From the NCBI GenBank assembly GCA_051453625.1, contig JBOZIK010000001.1, positions 100,335,279 to 100,399,278 on the forward strand: 64,000 nt of DNA, read 5' to 3'. The notes under the pieces are model-generated. The model saw only the letters and a list, made by a program, of their open reading frames with translations. It was not told the DNA's origin and ran no database searches. Made by a program: the position numbers and the translations under genes. Position 1 is the stretch's first letter, and each line of letters starts with the position of its first letter. Source of the stretch: Welwitschia mirabilis. Lineage: Eukaryota > Gnetophyta > Gnetopsida > Welwitschiales. Below are positions 25,301-34,937 of this stretch, piece by piece.

Positions 25301-26638
25301 AGCACCAATGCTGCTGATGGTTTACTTTTTCAGTCACAAATATGATCTGTGCTTGCTTATTTCTGTAACCAGAATTAGCAGGTCCCAGTAAAGTCAACAG
25401 AATAACTGTCACATATGTTTAAAACCCTGTATTATCAATCTTATAGAATTAAGCTTAAAAGATTCCATGTTCGCAAAATTGAGTGCAAATAACTAGTGCA
25501 AAAAGCCTTTTTTTTTCACTTATCCTCTGGCAGATTGAAAATTCTGCATTAAGCTTTATAAGTTCAAATGAACCCATCGCAATATAAATATTAAATTTTT
25601 AAAATCTAATGCAAACTTACATAATAAACCTTATCTTATGCCTTTTTGAACAAGTATGGATTGTTTTTCTATAAAAGTGTGGCCTTGCTTAAGCACATCC
25701 TGGTTTAGACATTGCTGACAATTAAGTTCATAAGCCAGTAGCCCTATGAAGCGGTGTCAATCCTTTTGAGGACATTTTCTTCATGGATGAAGAGAGATGC
25801 ATTTCTAACTCTATACTGGCTTATGTTTTCACAGTTTATTCAGAAGCTTGTACATCATTGTGCATTTTGTGTTATCTCTGTGATCTTTCTAGTATTTTAG
25901 AAATATTTGAATGATATATAATACATGCCTATGTGTTAGCTCACATTCATAGTCAATTGTTAAAGATTAACTGTTAATATACTTCTTCTTCTTCTTCTTC
26001 TTCTTACTCCTCCTCTTCTTGTTTTTTTCTTCTTTCCCGCCAAAAGATTTAGATTTGCTTTTGTTTGGTCACAGAGCTAAGCTCAGCTAGTGATTTTTTA
26101 TCTGTTAAAGCTTTGTTTGACATCATTATCTTGTTGATTTAATTTTCCAAAAATAGAGTAACATAGTTGCTTGTCTGTTGCAGTTTGAAGTCTATGATGG
26201 AGGAAATTCAACAGGTCTATCTTCTAAATTTTAGTAGCATTTATAATTTTCTACCAGTTTAATTTTGAATTTCTGGGTTTACACTTTCACTACCTTTGCA
26301 AATTGGCAGCTGCTGCAAAGACAGAGGATGTTACAGATAGTAAAGAGGCAATCAAGAGTTCTCAGAAGAAACGGAAAGCTGGAAATAAATCAGGAAGTAA
26401 TTCAGGGTCCAAAACTGCAAAATCTCGTAAGATGGAAGCGGAAAACCCTGAGTCAGAAAGTAGTGATGATGATTATGATCTCAATGATAATGTTGCAAAC
26501 GGATCAACAAGGAAACAAAGCTCAAGTCGTGGTCGTGGTCGTGGTCGTGGCAAGATAGGTGCAAAAGTCAATGAAAGGAACCTTGCAGCTTCTAGTGGTC
26601 GTGGAAAAGGTCGAGGTAGTAGAAATAAGAAAAGATAA
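1367..26638 (+). CDS. RCC1-family protein, RCC2-like (3' five exons; N-terminus outside window)
   Basis: The exons are 1367-1489, 1617-1670, 1825-1894, 26184-26214 and 26310-26638, with stop TAA at 26636-26638. All introns are GT-AG and the phases join to give 201 residues with no stop. The first three exons give the end of an RCC1 propeller: GADESCIGWGSSQYGELG, then SSANPRKIDSLEGMHV, then VACGFGHSLIVID. This is the usual blade pattern with Gly-His and W-G...G-E-L-G signatures. Exon 4 supplies a short linker (EVYDGGNST). Exon 5 is a low-complexity tail: Lys/Ser-rich, then an acidic patch (ESESSDDDYD), then Arg-Gly repeats (SRGRGRGRG and SGRGKGRG) ending in basic RNKKR. This fits a nuclear or nucleolar chromatin- or RNA-binding protein. 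RCC1/RCC2 relatives bind chromatin and small GTPases; the exact partner here is inferred. The other propeller blades must lie upstream of the window. The family call is firm; the subfamily is likely RCC2-type. Confidence 0.87.
2690..2950 (+). repeat. Dispersed intronic repeat, copy A
   Basis: It resembles 10060-10310 in order and wording. Shared landmarks are ACTAGTGAA, GTGTGGA/GTTGTGGAG followed by GGATCACAT, a TTTGGAACAT/TTTAGAACAT block, GGATATGG, and CTTATNTAATTATCAA/TTATTTGTTTATCAA near the end. Similarity is partial, so the copies are old. It encodes nothing recognisable. Confidence 0.55.
2948..3430 (+). repeat. Degenerate tandem duplication of about 200 bp
   Basis: Unit 1 (about 2955-3140) and unit 2 (about 3229-3420) both start AATGCTGCA, continue GATGATTGC/AATGACTGC, and share CCC...GGAACCC/GCAACCCC, TTGTATGATG, CATGCAT and AAATTGCA...C. 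Both happen to carry short open frames starting MLH/MLQ with similar wording. This is most simply explained by DNA duplication. Confidence 0.55.
4222..4923. mobile_element. Candidate non-autonomous hAT-type element with GACTC/GAGTC motif array
   Basis: An 8-bp direct repeat AAATGAAC flanks the segment at 4214-4221 and 4924-4931. The ends form a weak inverted repeat: TGGGGTAACAT on the left against CAAGGTAGCAC from the right end read in reverse. Both end regions are packed with GACTC or its complement GAGTC (about a dozen), including TGACTC and GAGTCAT copies; the AT-rich middle has none. hAT elements typically make 8-bp target duplications and have imperfect short terminal repeats with subterminal motif clusters. 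No coding capacity is seen. The match is suggestive because the left terminus would have to be mutated from CA. Confidence 0.5.
6330..6500 (+). repeat. Dispersed AT-rich repeat (partner at 9120-9290)
   Basis: It shares TTTGTACAT.TGTA, TTGTTGCTTCTG.ATGTAT, a T-rich block, and CTACA near the end with 9120-9290 in the same order and orientation. Both probably derive from one old repeat; the family is unknown. Confidence 0.45.
7176..7556. repeat. CCGAC/GTCGG motif-array repeat, possibly a MITE-like element
   Basis: Two clusters (about 7176-7262 and 7463-7550) carry repeated GCCGACATTTT-like words in both orientations, separated by about 200 bp of ordinary AT-rich DNA with a 3-base gap (7450-7452). 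At 7177-7199 the sequence is a hairpin: GTCGGCTGA, a 5-base loop, then TCAGCCGAC. A 12-bp inverted match AATGAGTAAAAT (about 7338) / ATTTTACTCATT (about 7540) also occurs. I could not find a convincing target duplication. Confidence 0.45.
9120..9290 (+). repeat. Dispersed AT-rich repeat (partner at 6330-6500)
   Basis: This is the second copy of the repeat at 6330-6500, recognised by the ordered blocks TTTGTACATATGTA, TTGTTGCTTCTGCATGTAT and TTCTACA. No coding potential is seen. Confidence 0.45.
10060..10560 (+). repeat. Dispersed intronic repeat, copy B (longest copy)
   Basis: Its first half matches copy A (2690-2950). Its second half (10315-10560) matches copy C (20845-21070). Shared blocks with C are CATGATCNTCA, CTTNTTCATCAT, AATTGTGTTAT, TTGTTGTTGG, GATTTGAAAAGAATT and TTAATGCAT. 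Copy B is therefore the bridge that shows A and C belong to one repeat family of at least 500 bp. The family is unknown and no long frame is present. Confidence 0.55.
11230..12090 (-). pseudogene. hAT transposase C-terminal remnant (dimerisation region)
   Basis: Reading the - strand, a W..YG segment (about 12030-12060; one in-frame stop where a second Trp is expected) is followed by LQQVAIRIL at about 12002-12028. ERLNGLVFVHYNSKLK follows at about 11761-11810. These are the conserved landmarks of the plant hAT dimerisation region (W-W...G, L..A...L, ...RL..LV...YN..L). An acidic tail follows (NGLDDNMDGAIDFDDD, about 11425-11470). Stops, one-base slips and an apparent insertion between the blocks show it is dead. 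The catalytic N-terminal half was not recognised. Confidence 0.68.
12900..14700 (+). pseudogene. Ty3-type LTR retrotransposon remnant (protease and integrase traces)
   Basis: Near 13780-13830 the frame reads PIKALCDSRVGTNLVS, a retroviral-type aspartic protease site with the third position of the D-S-G motif mutated to Arg. Near 14325-14480 the words YDNGTHPISKAFQ, then (after a stop and a one-base slip) NHQANGQMELA and IVKCFLKSEL match the Ty3 integrase core (D-N-G-T-H-F ... H-Q-A-N-G-Q). RT and RNase H are not recognisable between them. The upstream open frame 13024-13416 (130 codons) has no domain I recognise and may be gag-derived or chance. Confidence 0.65.
16900..18780 (+). repeat. LTR-like non-coding stretch with two internal tandem repeats
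   Basis: This is GC-richer than its neighbours and has no coding signal. At 17130-17203 there are two 37-bp units (GATAATCCACAAATGAAC / GATAAACCACAAATGCGT) and a partial third from 17204 (GGTAATCCACAT). At about 17930-18035 and 18045-18150 there are two units of roughly 110 bp sharing AGATCGA, CTGAGAG, TTTACCTA, GCAAGCATA and AGTCAATC. A TATATATAGACC stretch lies at about 18288. Tandem subrepeats plus a TATA-like box suggest a solo or partial LTR, but I could not fix the ends. Confidence 0.4.
19012..19331. mobile_element. hAT-type MITE with perfect 17-bp terminal inverted repeats and 8-bp target duplication
   Basis: The left end CATACTTTTAAAATGCG (19012-19028) is the exact reverse complement of the right end (19315-19331). 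The 8-mer ATTCATAT flanks both sides (19004-19011 and 19332-19339). CA...TG ends and an 8-bp duplication are typical of the hAT superfamily. Just inside each end are dense GATTCCG and CGATTCC-type words in both orientations (19040-19070, 19130-19180, 19262-19315), likely subterminal transposase-binding repeats. A 10-base gap (19247-19256) sits inside. It has no real coding frame and must be mobilised in trans. Confidence 0.82.
19568..20276. other. Assembly gap, 709 unknown bases
   Basis: This is a run of N. Open frames reported across it would be artefacts. The flanks do not resemble each other. Confidence 0.99.
20845..21070 (+). repeat. Dispersed intronic repeat, copy C
   Basis: It matches the second half of copy B (10315-10560): CATGATCCTCACACC, TTCATCATCATAATTGTGTTAT, TTGTTGTTGG, GATTTGAAAAGAATT and the ATGCATG-rich end occur in the same order. 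No coding potential is seen. Confidence 0.55.
22190..22797 (-). pseudogene. Ty1/copia gag 5' fragment
   Basis: On the - strand, downstream of a primer-binding site, the frame reads NWGAWKILMEDILCQKE (about 22530-22580). It then runs to 22263 through an Asp/Lys-rich stretch, RRVLTLIRPSLG and TTIKLWQILMQRYDQP. This is the order seen in copia gag (W...M...L; A..I...L; A...W..L...Y). The open part is 22263-22556. After a frame slip the expected MKMKEDAS motif continues (about 22225-22260) and then stops near 22200, beyond which the copia signal vanishes. No protease, integrase or RT follows, so the element is truncated. Confidence 0.75.
22798..22809 (-). promoter_or_regulatory. Retrotransposon primer-binding site (initiator Met-tRNA type)
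   Basis: The - strand reads TGGTATCAGAGC, the sequence complementary to the 3' end of plant initiator Met-tRNA that primes copia reverse transcription. It sits two bases after CCCAACA, a plausible LTR end, and about 200 bp before the gag frame. The LTR should extend rightwards from 22813 (TGTTGGG...); its other end was not identified. Confidence 0.8.
22813..25980. other. Partial copia LTR followed by unassigned intron sequence
   Basis: The first few hundred bases should be the LTR belonging to the adjacent primer-binding site, but no matching second LTR is present. The rest is AT-rich with T/TG-rich runs and no coding signal or repeat that I recognise. Confidence 0.4.
25981..26038 (+). repeat. 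(TTC)n microsatellite
   Basis: About eight CTT/TTC units are followed by impure CTCCTCTTCTTG and T/C-rich DNA, about 150 bp before the acceptor of RCC1 exon 4. The pyrimidine richness may be simple slippage and is not needed as the splicing tract. Confidence 0.85.
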
Positions 26639-29600
26639 GGTGTGAACCCCTGAACTTCTCTGATTAGTCTCTATATCCATCAGAAAACATGATTTGTTAG
26701 TTGCAAGTTCAGATTCCTCTCTGGTATGGCATGAATTGATACAAAAATGCTTGGATTTCTATTGTTCTTTCATAACCTTCATTTTGAGTCACAACTGCAG
26801 ACGCACATGGTGCCCGCTTGTTTTGATTTCCTCCTATTGTATCAGGGATGAATGCTAAACTGCAGGATCTTTGAATTCAGTATTTTATTATTTGAATGGA
26901 TCTTACTCTTTATATAGTTATCCTAGTTGATGTTATTACATATTTCATATAAAAGTGAACCACTAAAATCACCAATAACTGGTTAATTTGACAAAATGAT
27001 TCAGTTCTTTGTAAGTGTTTTGTTGGTTTCAATCCAGGATTTTTGAAATTGATGTGCAGCATCTATTTCTTTAACAAAATTGATTTATGGTACTGTGTTT
27101 CTATTGCAATTATGTGATTAACCTGTCATTCCTTCGCCATCATATTAGGATGTGTTCTTGTCCTGACTATGATGATTTCAAAAGTATTTGCTATCAACAA
27201 AAATTGACTCTTCTACCAGTGTGCTTGTGTATAGACCTACATTTTCTTATATATTTCTGGTAAAAGTTCTAACAGACACTGTTTCTCTTATAGTGAATTG
27301 GTATCTTTCACCCAAATTGAAGATCAATGAACTAGTTATTGTTAGTTGAGGAGAGAATCTTCTACTACAGTCAGAAGTTACTGCACTGCAACCGCACATA
27401 TATTAAATAGGAAATTTCATTCTATCTTTTGCATTTTCTATCTCTTGTATTTCTGCAAATGATCATCTAGTGGTTGGTAAGGAGCCACTGGAATGATCCA
27501 AGTAAAATATTGTACCCATTTGTTTCTTGATTAAACACAGAGTAAGGGAACCATCAAAGGGAGCTTACAAAATGGTTCTTGATAATTTTTAGTTTAAGTG
27601 AGAAAATAAATGGATATGGAATGTATAATTTGCAAGATATGAGTGGATGACTCTCACATACAAAGATGAGGATTATAAGCTATCTAATATTTTTTTTTTT
27701 TTGCCTGCTTCTATGTGCGAGGGATGAAAAATGCAGTATCCTCGCCCACTATTAGAGGCAGTATTGCGGTTATTGTGAATGCCAATGTATTTACTATATT
27801 CATCTTAACATAGCTTTTTTATTATCCTAAGTCTTGCTAAGCGACATAACTGATCCAGCAGTACATGACATCTTAACATTCTTTTTGGATGGAGCTTATT
27901 TAAAATAATGTGCTTAGAGCTCATGGGGTTTCCTATGATACAAATCTGTTAAAACCTTGTGTCATACAACTGAGTACTTAAATCATTTTGCTTTTTGATG
28001 ATGCTAGCAGAATGATAAAGAGTATTTTTCCGATTTATGATGTTTCAGTGATTTTAGTATTTTCAATACAAAGGATGACAGCCCAGCAAACACGAGGCAA
28101 TATATATTACAGGGAGTTGGGGGGAGGACAGTTAACGAAAAGGCCCTTTCTTTTCCATCAATTGCTCTTGGAATTATTTATTCTCAATTACTAAAGTTAC
28201 TCATTACATGTCAATAGTGTCCATCTTAGCAACATTCTTTATAAATTTGGATTGCAAGTCATCCTATTGAAGCTTGAAGAATGCCCTTCTCATTGCTTCC
28301 ACTCTTCTTTAGAAATTTGATTTGGAAGGCATCCTTTAGGTGCATCTCATAGGTTTTTCTTTTTAAATTGAATTCATTGTTTTCTGGAACATGGGGAGTT
28401 CTGTTCTTTGAATCTCTCCTCTTCAATAGGTCAGACACTCTATTGCTCTAGTGGTACTGTGTTCTTTCTCTACATTAATTTTGAAGTTTCGGGATCTATG
28501 TATGCTTCATCATCTACAGCCACATTGAATTGTTGGACTCAACTTTCTTCTGCAGCCTAGAAATAATGGAGTTCCTTTAACATTGAACATCCTCTAGCTT
28601 TGTGTAGATAGTCATCTAATAATTTTCTACAGATCTGGTAGTTTTGAGTTGCTGATTTAAGTTATTAATGCAAATTCACATTGTGCTGTTCTTAGATCTC
28701 TTTGCATATAGAGCCATTCATCCCTTGATTTTCTTTAGACGATTGATATCTAGTTGTAATGGATGGGGTTGAACATTGCAAAATTCTTTTCTTCCTAAAG
28801 CATGTGGTAATAAGTTTAGTTCGTTAAATCCCTCAGGAGTTGGCTCCTCCTTTGGGTGGGATCTCTGCTCAGCTAATTTCAGTGTGTGCCACTAGATGAA
28901 ACGTGTTCAGCTTTGGCCCTTTGCATAGTGTGCAAAGAGGGAATTAGCACAGGAAAGGCATGACCATGCCAAGTGCCTTTACCGTGTACTTAGTGCGAGT
29001 TTAAATTTCATCAAAGTATGACACATAGATGCACCTGTCACACTCTTATCATAGAAACCATATTGTGTAGTGATTTGCTAGTTGGACTGCTTGTATTATG
29101 TTGGACTAATTTGATGTAGGATTTAAGCTTGAGGATATTTGGCTCATCATTTATTTTTCCCTTATGGCAGGTCAAAGGCTTTCTGATGAATCGTTCTATT
29201 TTAATTTTTGACACACTCTTTTTGGACTCTTGCTTTTGACGAAGCAGCCCTTTGGTGTATCTAACATTTCAACTATGTTTGTGATGAAGCCCATTGAAAT
29301 TGTTACATGATGGCTAAAGATATGAGTTGTGTACCTTGGTGGTTAGTTCTTATAGAACTTGACTATCTCATCACGGCAGTAGTCTGTATTTTGTAGCACC
29401 ATACTAAGGATAGATTAGCTGTGAGAGTGGGTTAATCACTAAACATTTTGCCATCAAGAACATGACATGAAGTTGGAGATAAATGATCTAAATAACATGG
29501 CCTCCATTTTGGAAGTGGTTGGGAAGCAAGTTAACAACGATTCTCTCACATGACAGAATCAAATGCTTAGGAAGCAAGGATCTTAAAGTGTGGTATAACA

Positions 29601-29990
29601 TGGAGTTTTAACGTACCTTTTTATCACCTCTTTTTTGTCGTCTCACTACCTCCCTACCACAATTGGTGTGTGTTACCCCTTTCTAAGCTGTTTTCCCTTT
29701 TTAATGTTGTATGGCAACATGCACTTTCCCTCTATTTATCCCATAAACATTTACTTACCCCTTTTTATCATATTACATATTCCCTCCCCATTATTCAATC
29801 ACCCTCCAACCCCCAAATGCTAGTACCCCACGTGCATTTTAATGGTGTCCACTTGGTACATGCCATTGGTCTTTTCGACACACTAAGATCGACCCTGCTT
29901 AGGTAAGTATATAGATTGGAAATGTCCAAACACATCCTTTTCAAATGGTGTTAGTGCAATTTGAATGACACTCAAATAGCGTTATGAGCG
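26639..29990 (+). other. 3' flank and probable 3' UTR of the RCC1-family gene, then unassigned DNA
   Basis: The transcript must end somewhere after the stop at 26636-26638; no single poly(A) signal stands out. Beyond that I see no gene, repeat pair or transposon signature. The small open frames here (such as 29635-29906) are T/C-rich, overlapping and domainless. Confidence 0.4.
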
Positions 29991-29999
29991 TGCTCCTTT

Positions 30000-30590
30000 T
30001 GAATCTTAACGATTAAATGAGGCAAAGGTTGAAGCTGAACCAATTCAAAAGGTAGTGATGGAAGGACAAATTATAATGGAAAAACAATTGACGTCTTTGG
30101 ATGATGGTAGCCCCAGTGATTTTCCTATGGAAGTTGCCCAACAATAGGATTTACAGGAAGGCATTCTTGATTCTGAAAGAACAGGAAAATAAGAATCAGT
30201 AGAACCCTTAAAAGAGGACATGTCGATTCCAGGCCTTTGCTTGGAAGTGATGCAGACAAGGAAGGAAATGTGAAGAACCGGCTTTTACAGCCAACAGGCT
30301 GTCAGGATATATCGACAATGTTGATAGAAGGATGATTTATGGATTGTTTTGGAGAATAACCAGGTCATGTTTTCCAAGAGCATTGAAAAGAGGGATCAAG
30401 ACTTTGAAGAAGACAGCGATGATGAAGACAATGAGGACTTGGTGTTTGTTGTGGGTGATTGGGATCAAGAACAATTGGAAGAGCAAGAATGGGTGGGTGA
30501 GCCCATTTCGCCTTTTAACAGAGCGGGTTTAACATTTGGAGGAAACAAAGGCATTGGTTGCAGTTGCAGAGAGAAATGGAGATAAAGCAC
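30000..30590 (+). pseudogene. Decayed coding stretch with an acidic segment, family not recognised
   Basis: Reading + with stops ignored, a protein-like, compositionally even frame begins near 30010 (EAKVEAEPIQKVVMEG, then LTSLDDGSPSDFPMEV) and is broken by TAG/TAA. It shifts frame near 30330-30349 into an open part ending at 30585 that contains RDQDFEEDSDDEDNEDLVF, then GDWDQEQLEEQEWVGEP and FNRAGLTFGG. It looks like a degraded single-exon ORF, perhaps from a retroelement or a retrocopy. I do not recognise a domain and assign no function. Confidence 0.4.
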
Positions 30591-31139
30591 AACTTGGAAA
30601 AGGTAACACGCGTCTTTGTATTGCAGCAACATTGTGTCTTTGGCTATAGTGGTTAACACTACCAATCAAATTATCCACAATTCAAGTATGTTAGGCCAGG
30701 TACAGTGCCAAACACAGGGGCTCCTACTTTGTCTAGCTCTGTTCAAAATATAAAGTAGAGAATGGGAGCATGGGCACATGGCAAAATTATAACTGGTGTA
30801 GGCAAAGGTTTTGTTCAAATAAAAATTCTTTTTCAGGTGGTTGTATGCAATGGAACTCTGCTCTTGGTCTTAGACTTTTCAAACTGAATGGCTAACTGAG
30901 ATGAAAGTTTAAGAATAGACATGTACATTTACCTATTGATATGTGAAGAATGAATGAAATCCATTAGTCTTGTAAAGTTCTTGTTGTTTTCTTGAGTAGT
31001 ACAATTTTGGAGTGGAAGCACACCTTGAAAACAAAATGTGCTTTTACCCCTTTTCAATGTCTAAAACCTTGTCTTGTTTCATTTATGAGATTAATCTTAT
31101 TTGATACATGAGTAATCACATAAGAGACCAATTGGTTAC

Positions 31140-31560
31140 TAAGCGTTGATTCTTGAGATTGTAGAAATATATATTTAATCTAACCAGATTGGGTTAATTC
31201 AATTAGAAATGCCTTTCGATTGGAGATTAATCTCGAAATCAAAGGTAATTGCAGATTTCCTAAAGAGTGGTTCAGAATTCACTTCCTTTCAGATAGAGCT
31301 AATTTGGATCTAATATCCCAAGAGTAATAGGTTGCAAGATTGTTACTAATGGTTTAGTAACTCTTGGGAAATAGAGAGACTTTGGGATCAACCAAATATC
31401 TAATGTGTCTAGAGGTAAACAACCTAAACATAGGTTAAATGAATCCCTCTTTGAACATGTGAATTGTTTTAGATGTGAAAAATTTGGTCAATATGAGAAG
31501 GATTAACTAGAGGCAAGAAAGCAAGAAAAACTGAATGTGATAGAATATCAACAATTAAGT
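31140..31560 (+). pseudogene. Possible retroelement gag-like remnant with one CCHC-like knuckle
   Basis: Around 31465-31505 the frame reads HVNCFRCEKFGQYEKD, followed by a stop. The spacing C-x2-C-x4-(Gln for His)-x4-(Asp for Cys) is that of a retroelement zinc knuckle with two ligands lost. Upstream words such as FPKEWFRIHFLS and NGLVTLGK look coding but lie in different frames. It could be LINE ORF1 or an LTR-element gag; the evidence is thin. Confidence 0.35.
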
Positions 31561-32379
31561 TGAGGAATTCATGGTATAGAGTCCCAAGGTGATTTAATAT
31601 ATTTCAAAAAATTACATATCTTCATGTGAAGTATAAATTAATTGAGATCTTAGAAGCCATTGACGGCGATTGCTCACACTTGGATTTTTACATATTTGGC
31701 CCTTTAATAAATAATATATTTTAAGGCTATAAATATCATATTTATTAGAGTTATCGTTAACCAAGTTTTATCCTTATAATTTTTGATATGATATTAAAAA
31801 GGACTAATACTTATTATCTTATCATAGGTCACTTTAAGCTACCAAACTTTTATGTAAGTTGACCATCCTCATAGGATCGACATGTTCTTCTAGATTACTA
31901 GCATTGCTAGTTTGAGAAAGAGGTCCCCGAAGGATTGGGTTTCTAGATAGTGGATACATTGCAAAATTAGCCATATGGTATCGAGCTAGTCTAAAAACTG
32001 AAGCAATCAACAAGATCTTAAGAAGACCATGAGATTATCCATATAAGTCTTGCAACCTTTGGAGATATCAATGACTATGTTTTTCACATGAATATACCAT
32101 GTATGTACAAATGTAATTTAGAACCTTATTCAAGGCTTTAAGAGAAAACTCGACCTCAAGGGTTAATCATCTATGCTATGTTGGATTTATTCTTTGATCA
32201 CTCCATCATTTTGTCGAAACATTGTAATTCCAAATCTTGCTTTCTTATGTCTATGATGAGGGCTTTCTCATCATGAAGTTCTAAGCATCTTTTCTTCTTT
32301 CAAAGATATGGGAAAATGATTGATTGACAAGGTTAATGCCTTGTTGAGCCTAAGTCTCTACTATTGAATTGAATTGTAA

Positions 32380-33060
32380 TTTGTTATAGTGTTTGCGTCG
32401 TTGTTAAATGCACTTTGTTCTTTGATTGGATTTATGTTTTCTTCTATGGTTAATACAATCGTGATTAGTAGTTATGCAATAGTATATTTTGAAGATACTT
32501 TTTCATTTATCATTTAAATCTATTCCCTTATTGTATTATTAGGGCTTAGATGATTGATGTATTGGTGTTTATAACATCTTTTATGTTATTCTTGTGTTTC
32601 CTTCATTTTATTGTAAAACAACATTTCTAAACTCATTGCTTTTACAACGTTCAAAATCTATAGTGAATAATTTATTACTTATCAGTGAACTATTTTGTAT
32701 TTAAAGTAATATATTTAGATTAACTTGGGCAAGCTAGGTAGATTGTCTTAAACAATTAATTTTTATTTCTAGGAGGAGAATCTCTTTAAATACTAATTCC
32801 CTTAATCTCTTATTCAAACCCTTTCCATTTAATCTCGAATTTAACCTGAGTTTCTAGAACCTAAACATTTGTGAGCTATAACTTTCTTACAGTCCCTAAG
32901 ATAGAGCGACTAGGATCACCTATATTCAATAGAATACCCTAGATTTATTCATTTAATCCTTTTGCTTATAGCTTGATACCTAGGTCACAACTTTAAGAGA
33001 TTGCAAGTTATAAGAAAAATCAAGGCATAGCATGTTTTTCGCGTTGTTGGCGAGGAGTAT
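32380..33060 (+). repeat. Possible Ty3-type LTR end and decayed primer-binding site
   Basis: At about 33035-33057 the sequence TTTTTCGCGTTGTTGGCGAG resembles the TTTTTGGCGCCGTTGCCGGG region that follows the LTR in plant Tat/Athila elements (Asp-tRNA primer). The bases before it would then be LTR. The right boundary and the internal part are too decayed to follow; the next 600 bp show no gag. Confidence 0.35.
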
Positions 33061-34930
33061 CATTGGTATTTATTGGTTCATCAAGATTCATTTCCTTTTT
33101 ACAAATTGTTTTTTCTTCTACTTTTTAATTTTCTATTATCAAAATTACAAAAAGCATTATTTATTTTGTAGGAACTAGAAGCATTTACAACATAGGATCT
33201 TGGATCTACAAACATTCACCTTAGATTAACTGTGTTGTATCTGGTTTAGTTTAACTACGTTGTATCGTGTTTCTGTAACTTTTTTTTCCGTTTATTTTCT
33301 AGTTGTAGAGGTGCCAGGTCTAAATCATTAGTTGGATTCATACATCTCTTTGTGTGATGTATTGTTGAGAGGTTCATTTGTGTTATGCTACATAAAATTT
33401 GAAAGTCCAAAAGTTTTTTTGTCCTTTAGACAAATAGTATAATTCTAGATTCTATTTATCATCTATTTTCTGCAATGCAAAATTTGGAAATTAACTAGTA
33501 AACCATTGTTTTTCTTGATATAAGTGTACGTTTTTGTGAAATACTCCTTGTTTTAATCTGACAGATGTGTATCTTGATATTTTTTGTTAATTTTTGCTAG
33601 CAGTCTTTTTGAAAAATCTCTCTATCAATCTTAACTTCTCGTGCATAATTGGATTACATCCACTACTAATTGACTCCATGAAGAATCTTTAGAGTAATGG
33701 AACTTCAATCCAAAATCCTTTAAAGTCCCTTTTAACTGAGTTAATCATGTTTGAAATTGATAAAGGTAGTGTATGTCAGGGTTCACTAAGGAGACTACCA
33801 CAAGCCTTATGGTAACATAAGTCTTTCAGTATATATCAGAACATTCAGTTGTGAGGATTATGAAGTTAAAGAGATGAGAAAGTTATATATATCAAGAATT
33901 TAGAAGATAATAATAAAAAATCTATGTAATAGACCATCCAAATTTTAATGCCTCAAAGAGCATTATAGAAAACAGAGCGTGTAAATGTTTTATATTGGTT
34001 AAAGGATGTGTGGAAAAATGGATACACTACAACTAGGCTAATCATGTCTCAGAGACCTTTCACAATGAGATGAATGAATGACCAAAGTTGAAAGAGCTAA
34101 GGTTCATCTTTCATCTTAGCTACATTTGCTTTACTGCTAGAGTTACGTCTTTTATGAGAAGGATCAATGGTTGCTGAGAGACTAGGCCCATCCAAGCTTG
34201 GGAAATCCCATTGTCTATTATTGGCAAAAGACTTTATTGAAGATAAAGCCCCGTTAAAATGGTGGAGGCTAGTATTACACATGGAGGGGCTAAAAGCAGC
34301 GTTGTCAGTGACTTTATGAGTTCATATCATATGATCGATTTGAGGACTCAATACAATAGGAGAGGACTCAGTAACAAGGATGAATCTTGTCTATCAAAGA
34401 TGAGAAGAGCCTAAAACACCAAGTCATAAGACGATTGATGACTCAAAGGAAAAGTGTGAAAAAACTCCTAGGATGAGGCCCAACAAAATATCTTATCAAG
34501 GAACATTCACATATGAAGGGAAAGAAAAGAACCAAGTGATAAGTGTGGACTTGTTAGTTTCTTTATGATTTTGGTATTTGGAGCAGTGTTGCTAATTGTT
34601 TTGTTTTACGATGTGTACATGGCTAGGTCTTATGGAAAAAGAGTAGGAAGTTTTGTTGGGATTACAAACATTGTTAAAGAAAAAGGTATTTTTAAAGGAA
34701 AAATAAGAAAAATAAAGAGGTAATCTTCCATTTTGAGATGGAGACGGTAAGGCGACAGAAAAGGGCTAAAGAGAGGAGTGATCTCCCTCTTCCTAATCTT
34801 CTAAGGTTCTAATGAAATTAACAAGGGTTGTGATTAGGGAGATAGCAACTTCTGAGGCTAATTGAAAAGGTACAAAGTTAAGTGGGTAAGGGAAGTGTTA
34901 AATTTGTGATTTGGTGCTCCTCATTATTTT
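33060..34930. other. Unassigned AT-rich stretch
   Basis: No gene, RNA or transposon domain is recognised. A short - strand open frame at 34097-34282 has no recognisable feature. Confidence 0.4.
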
Positions 34931-34937
34931 CTTAACT

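Larger units (their letters stand above)
1895..26183 (+). other. Giant intron (24,289 bp) of the RCC1-family gene
   Basis: The donor is AAG|GTATGT at 1894/1895 and the acceptor is TTGCAG at 26178-26183. Splicing is phase 0 and joins ...MEDRIAK to FEVYDGG without a shift. No alternative terminal exon was noticed just after exon 3. The intron holds transposon remnants on both strands, dispersed repeats and a 709-bp gap. Stretches at about 5.0-6.3, 7.6-9.1, 14.7-16.9 and 22.9-25.9 kb show nothing I can identify. Confidence 0.8.

Noticed and set aside
26265-26558. 97-codon + strand frame overlapping the RCC1 last exon
   Set aside because: It is the alternative frame of the Arg-Gly repeat (reads as Val repeats) and starts inside the intron.
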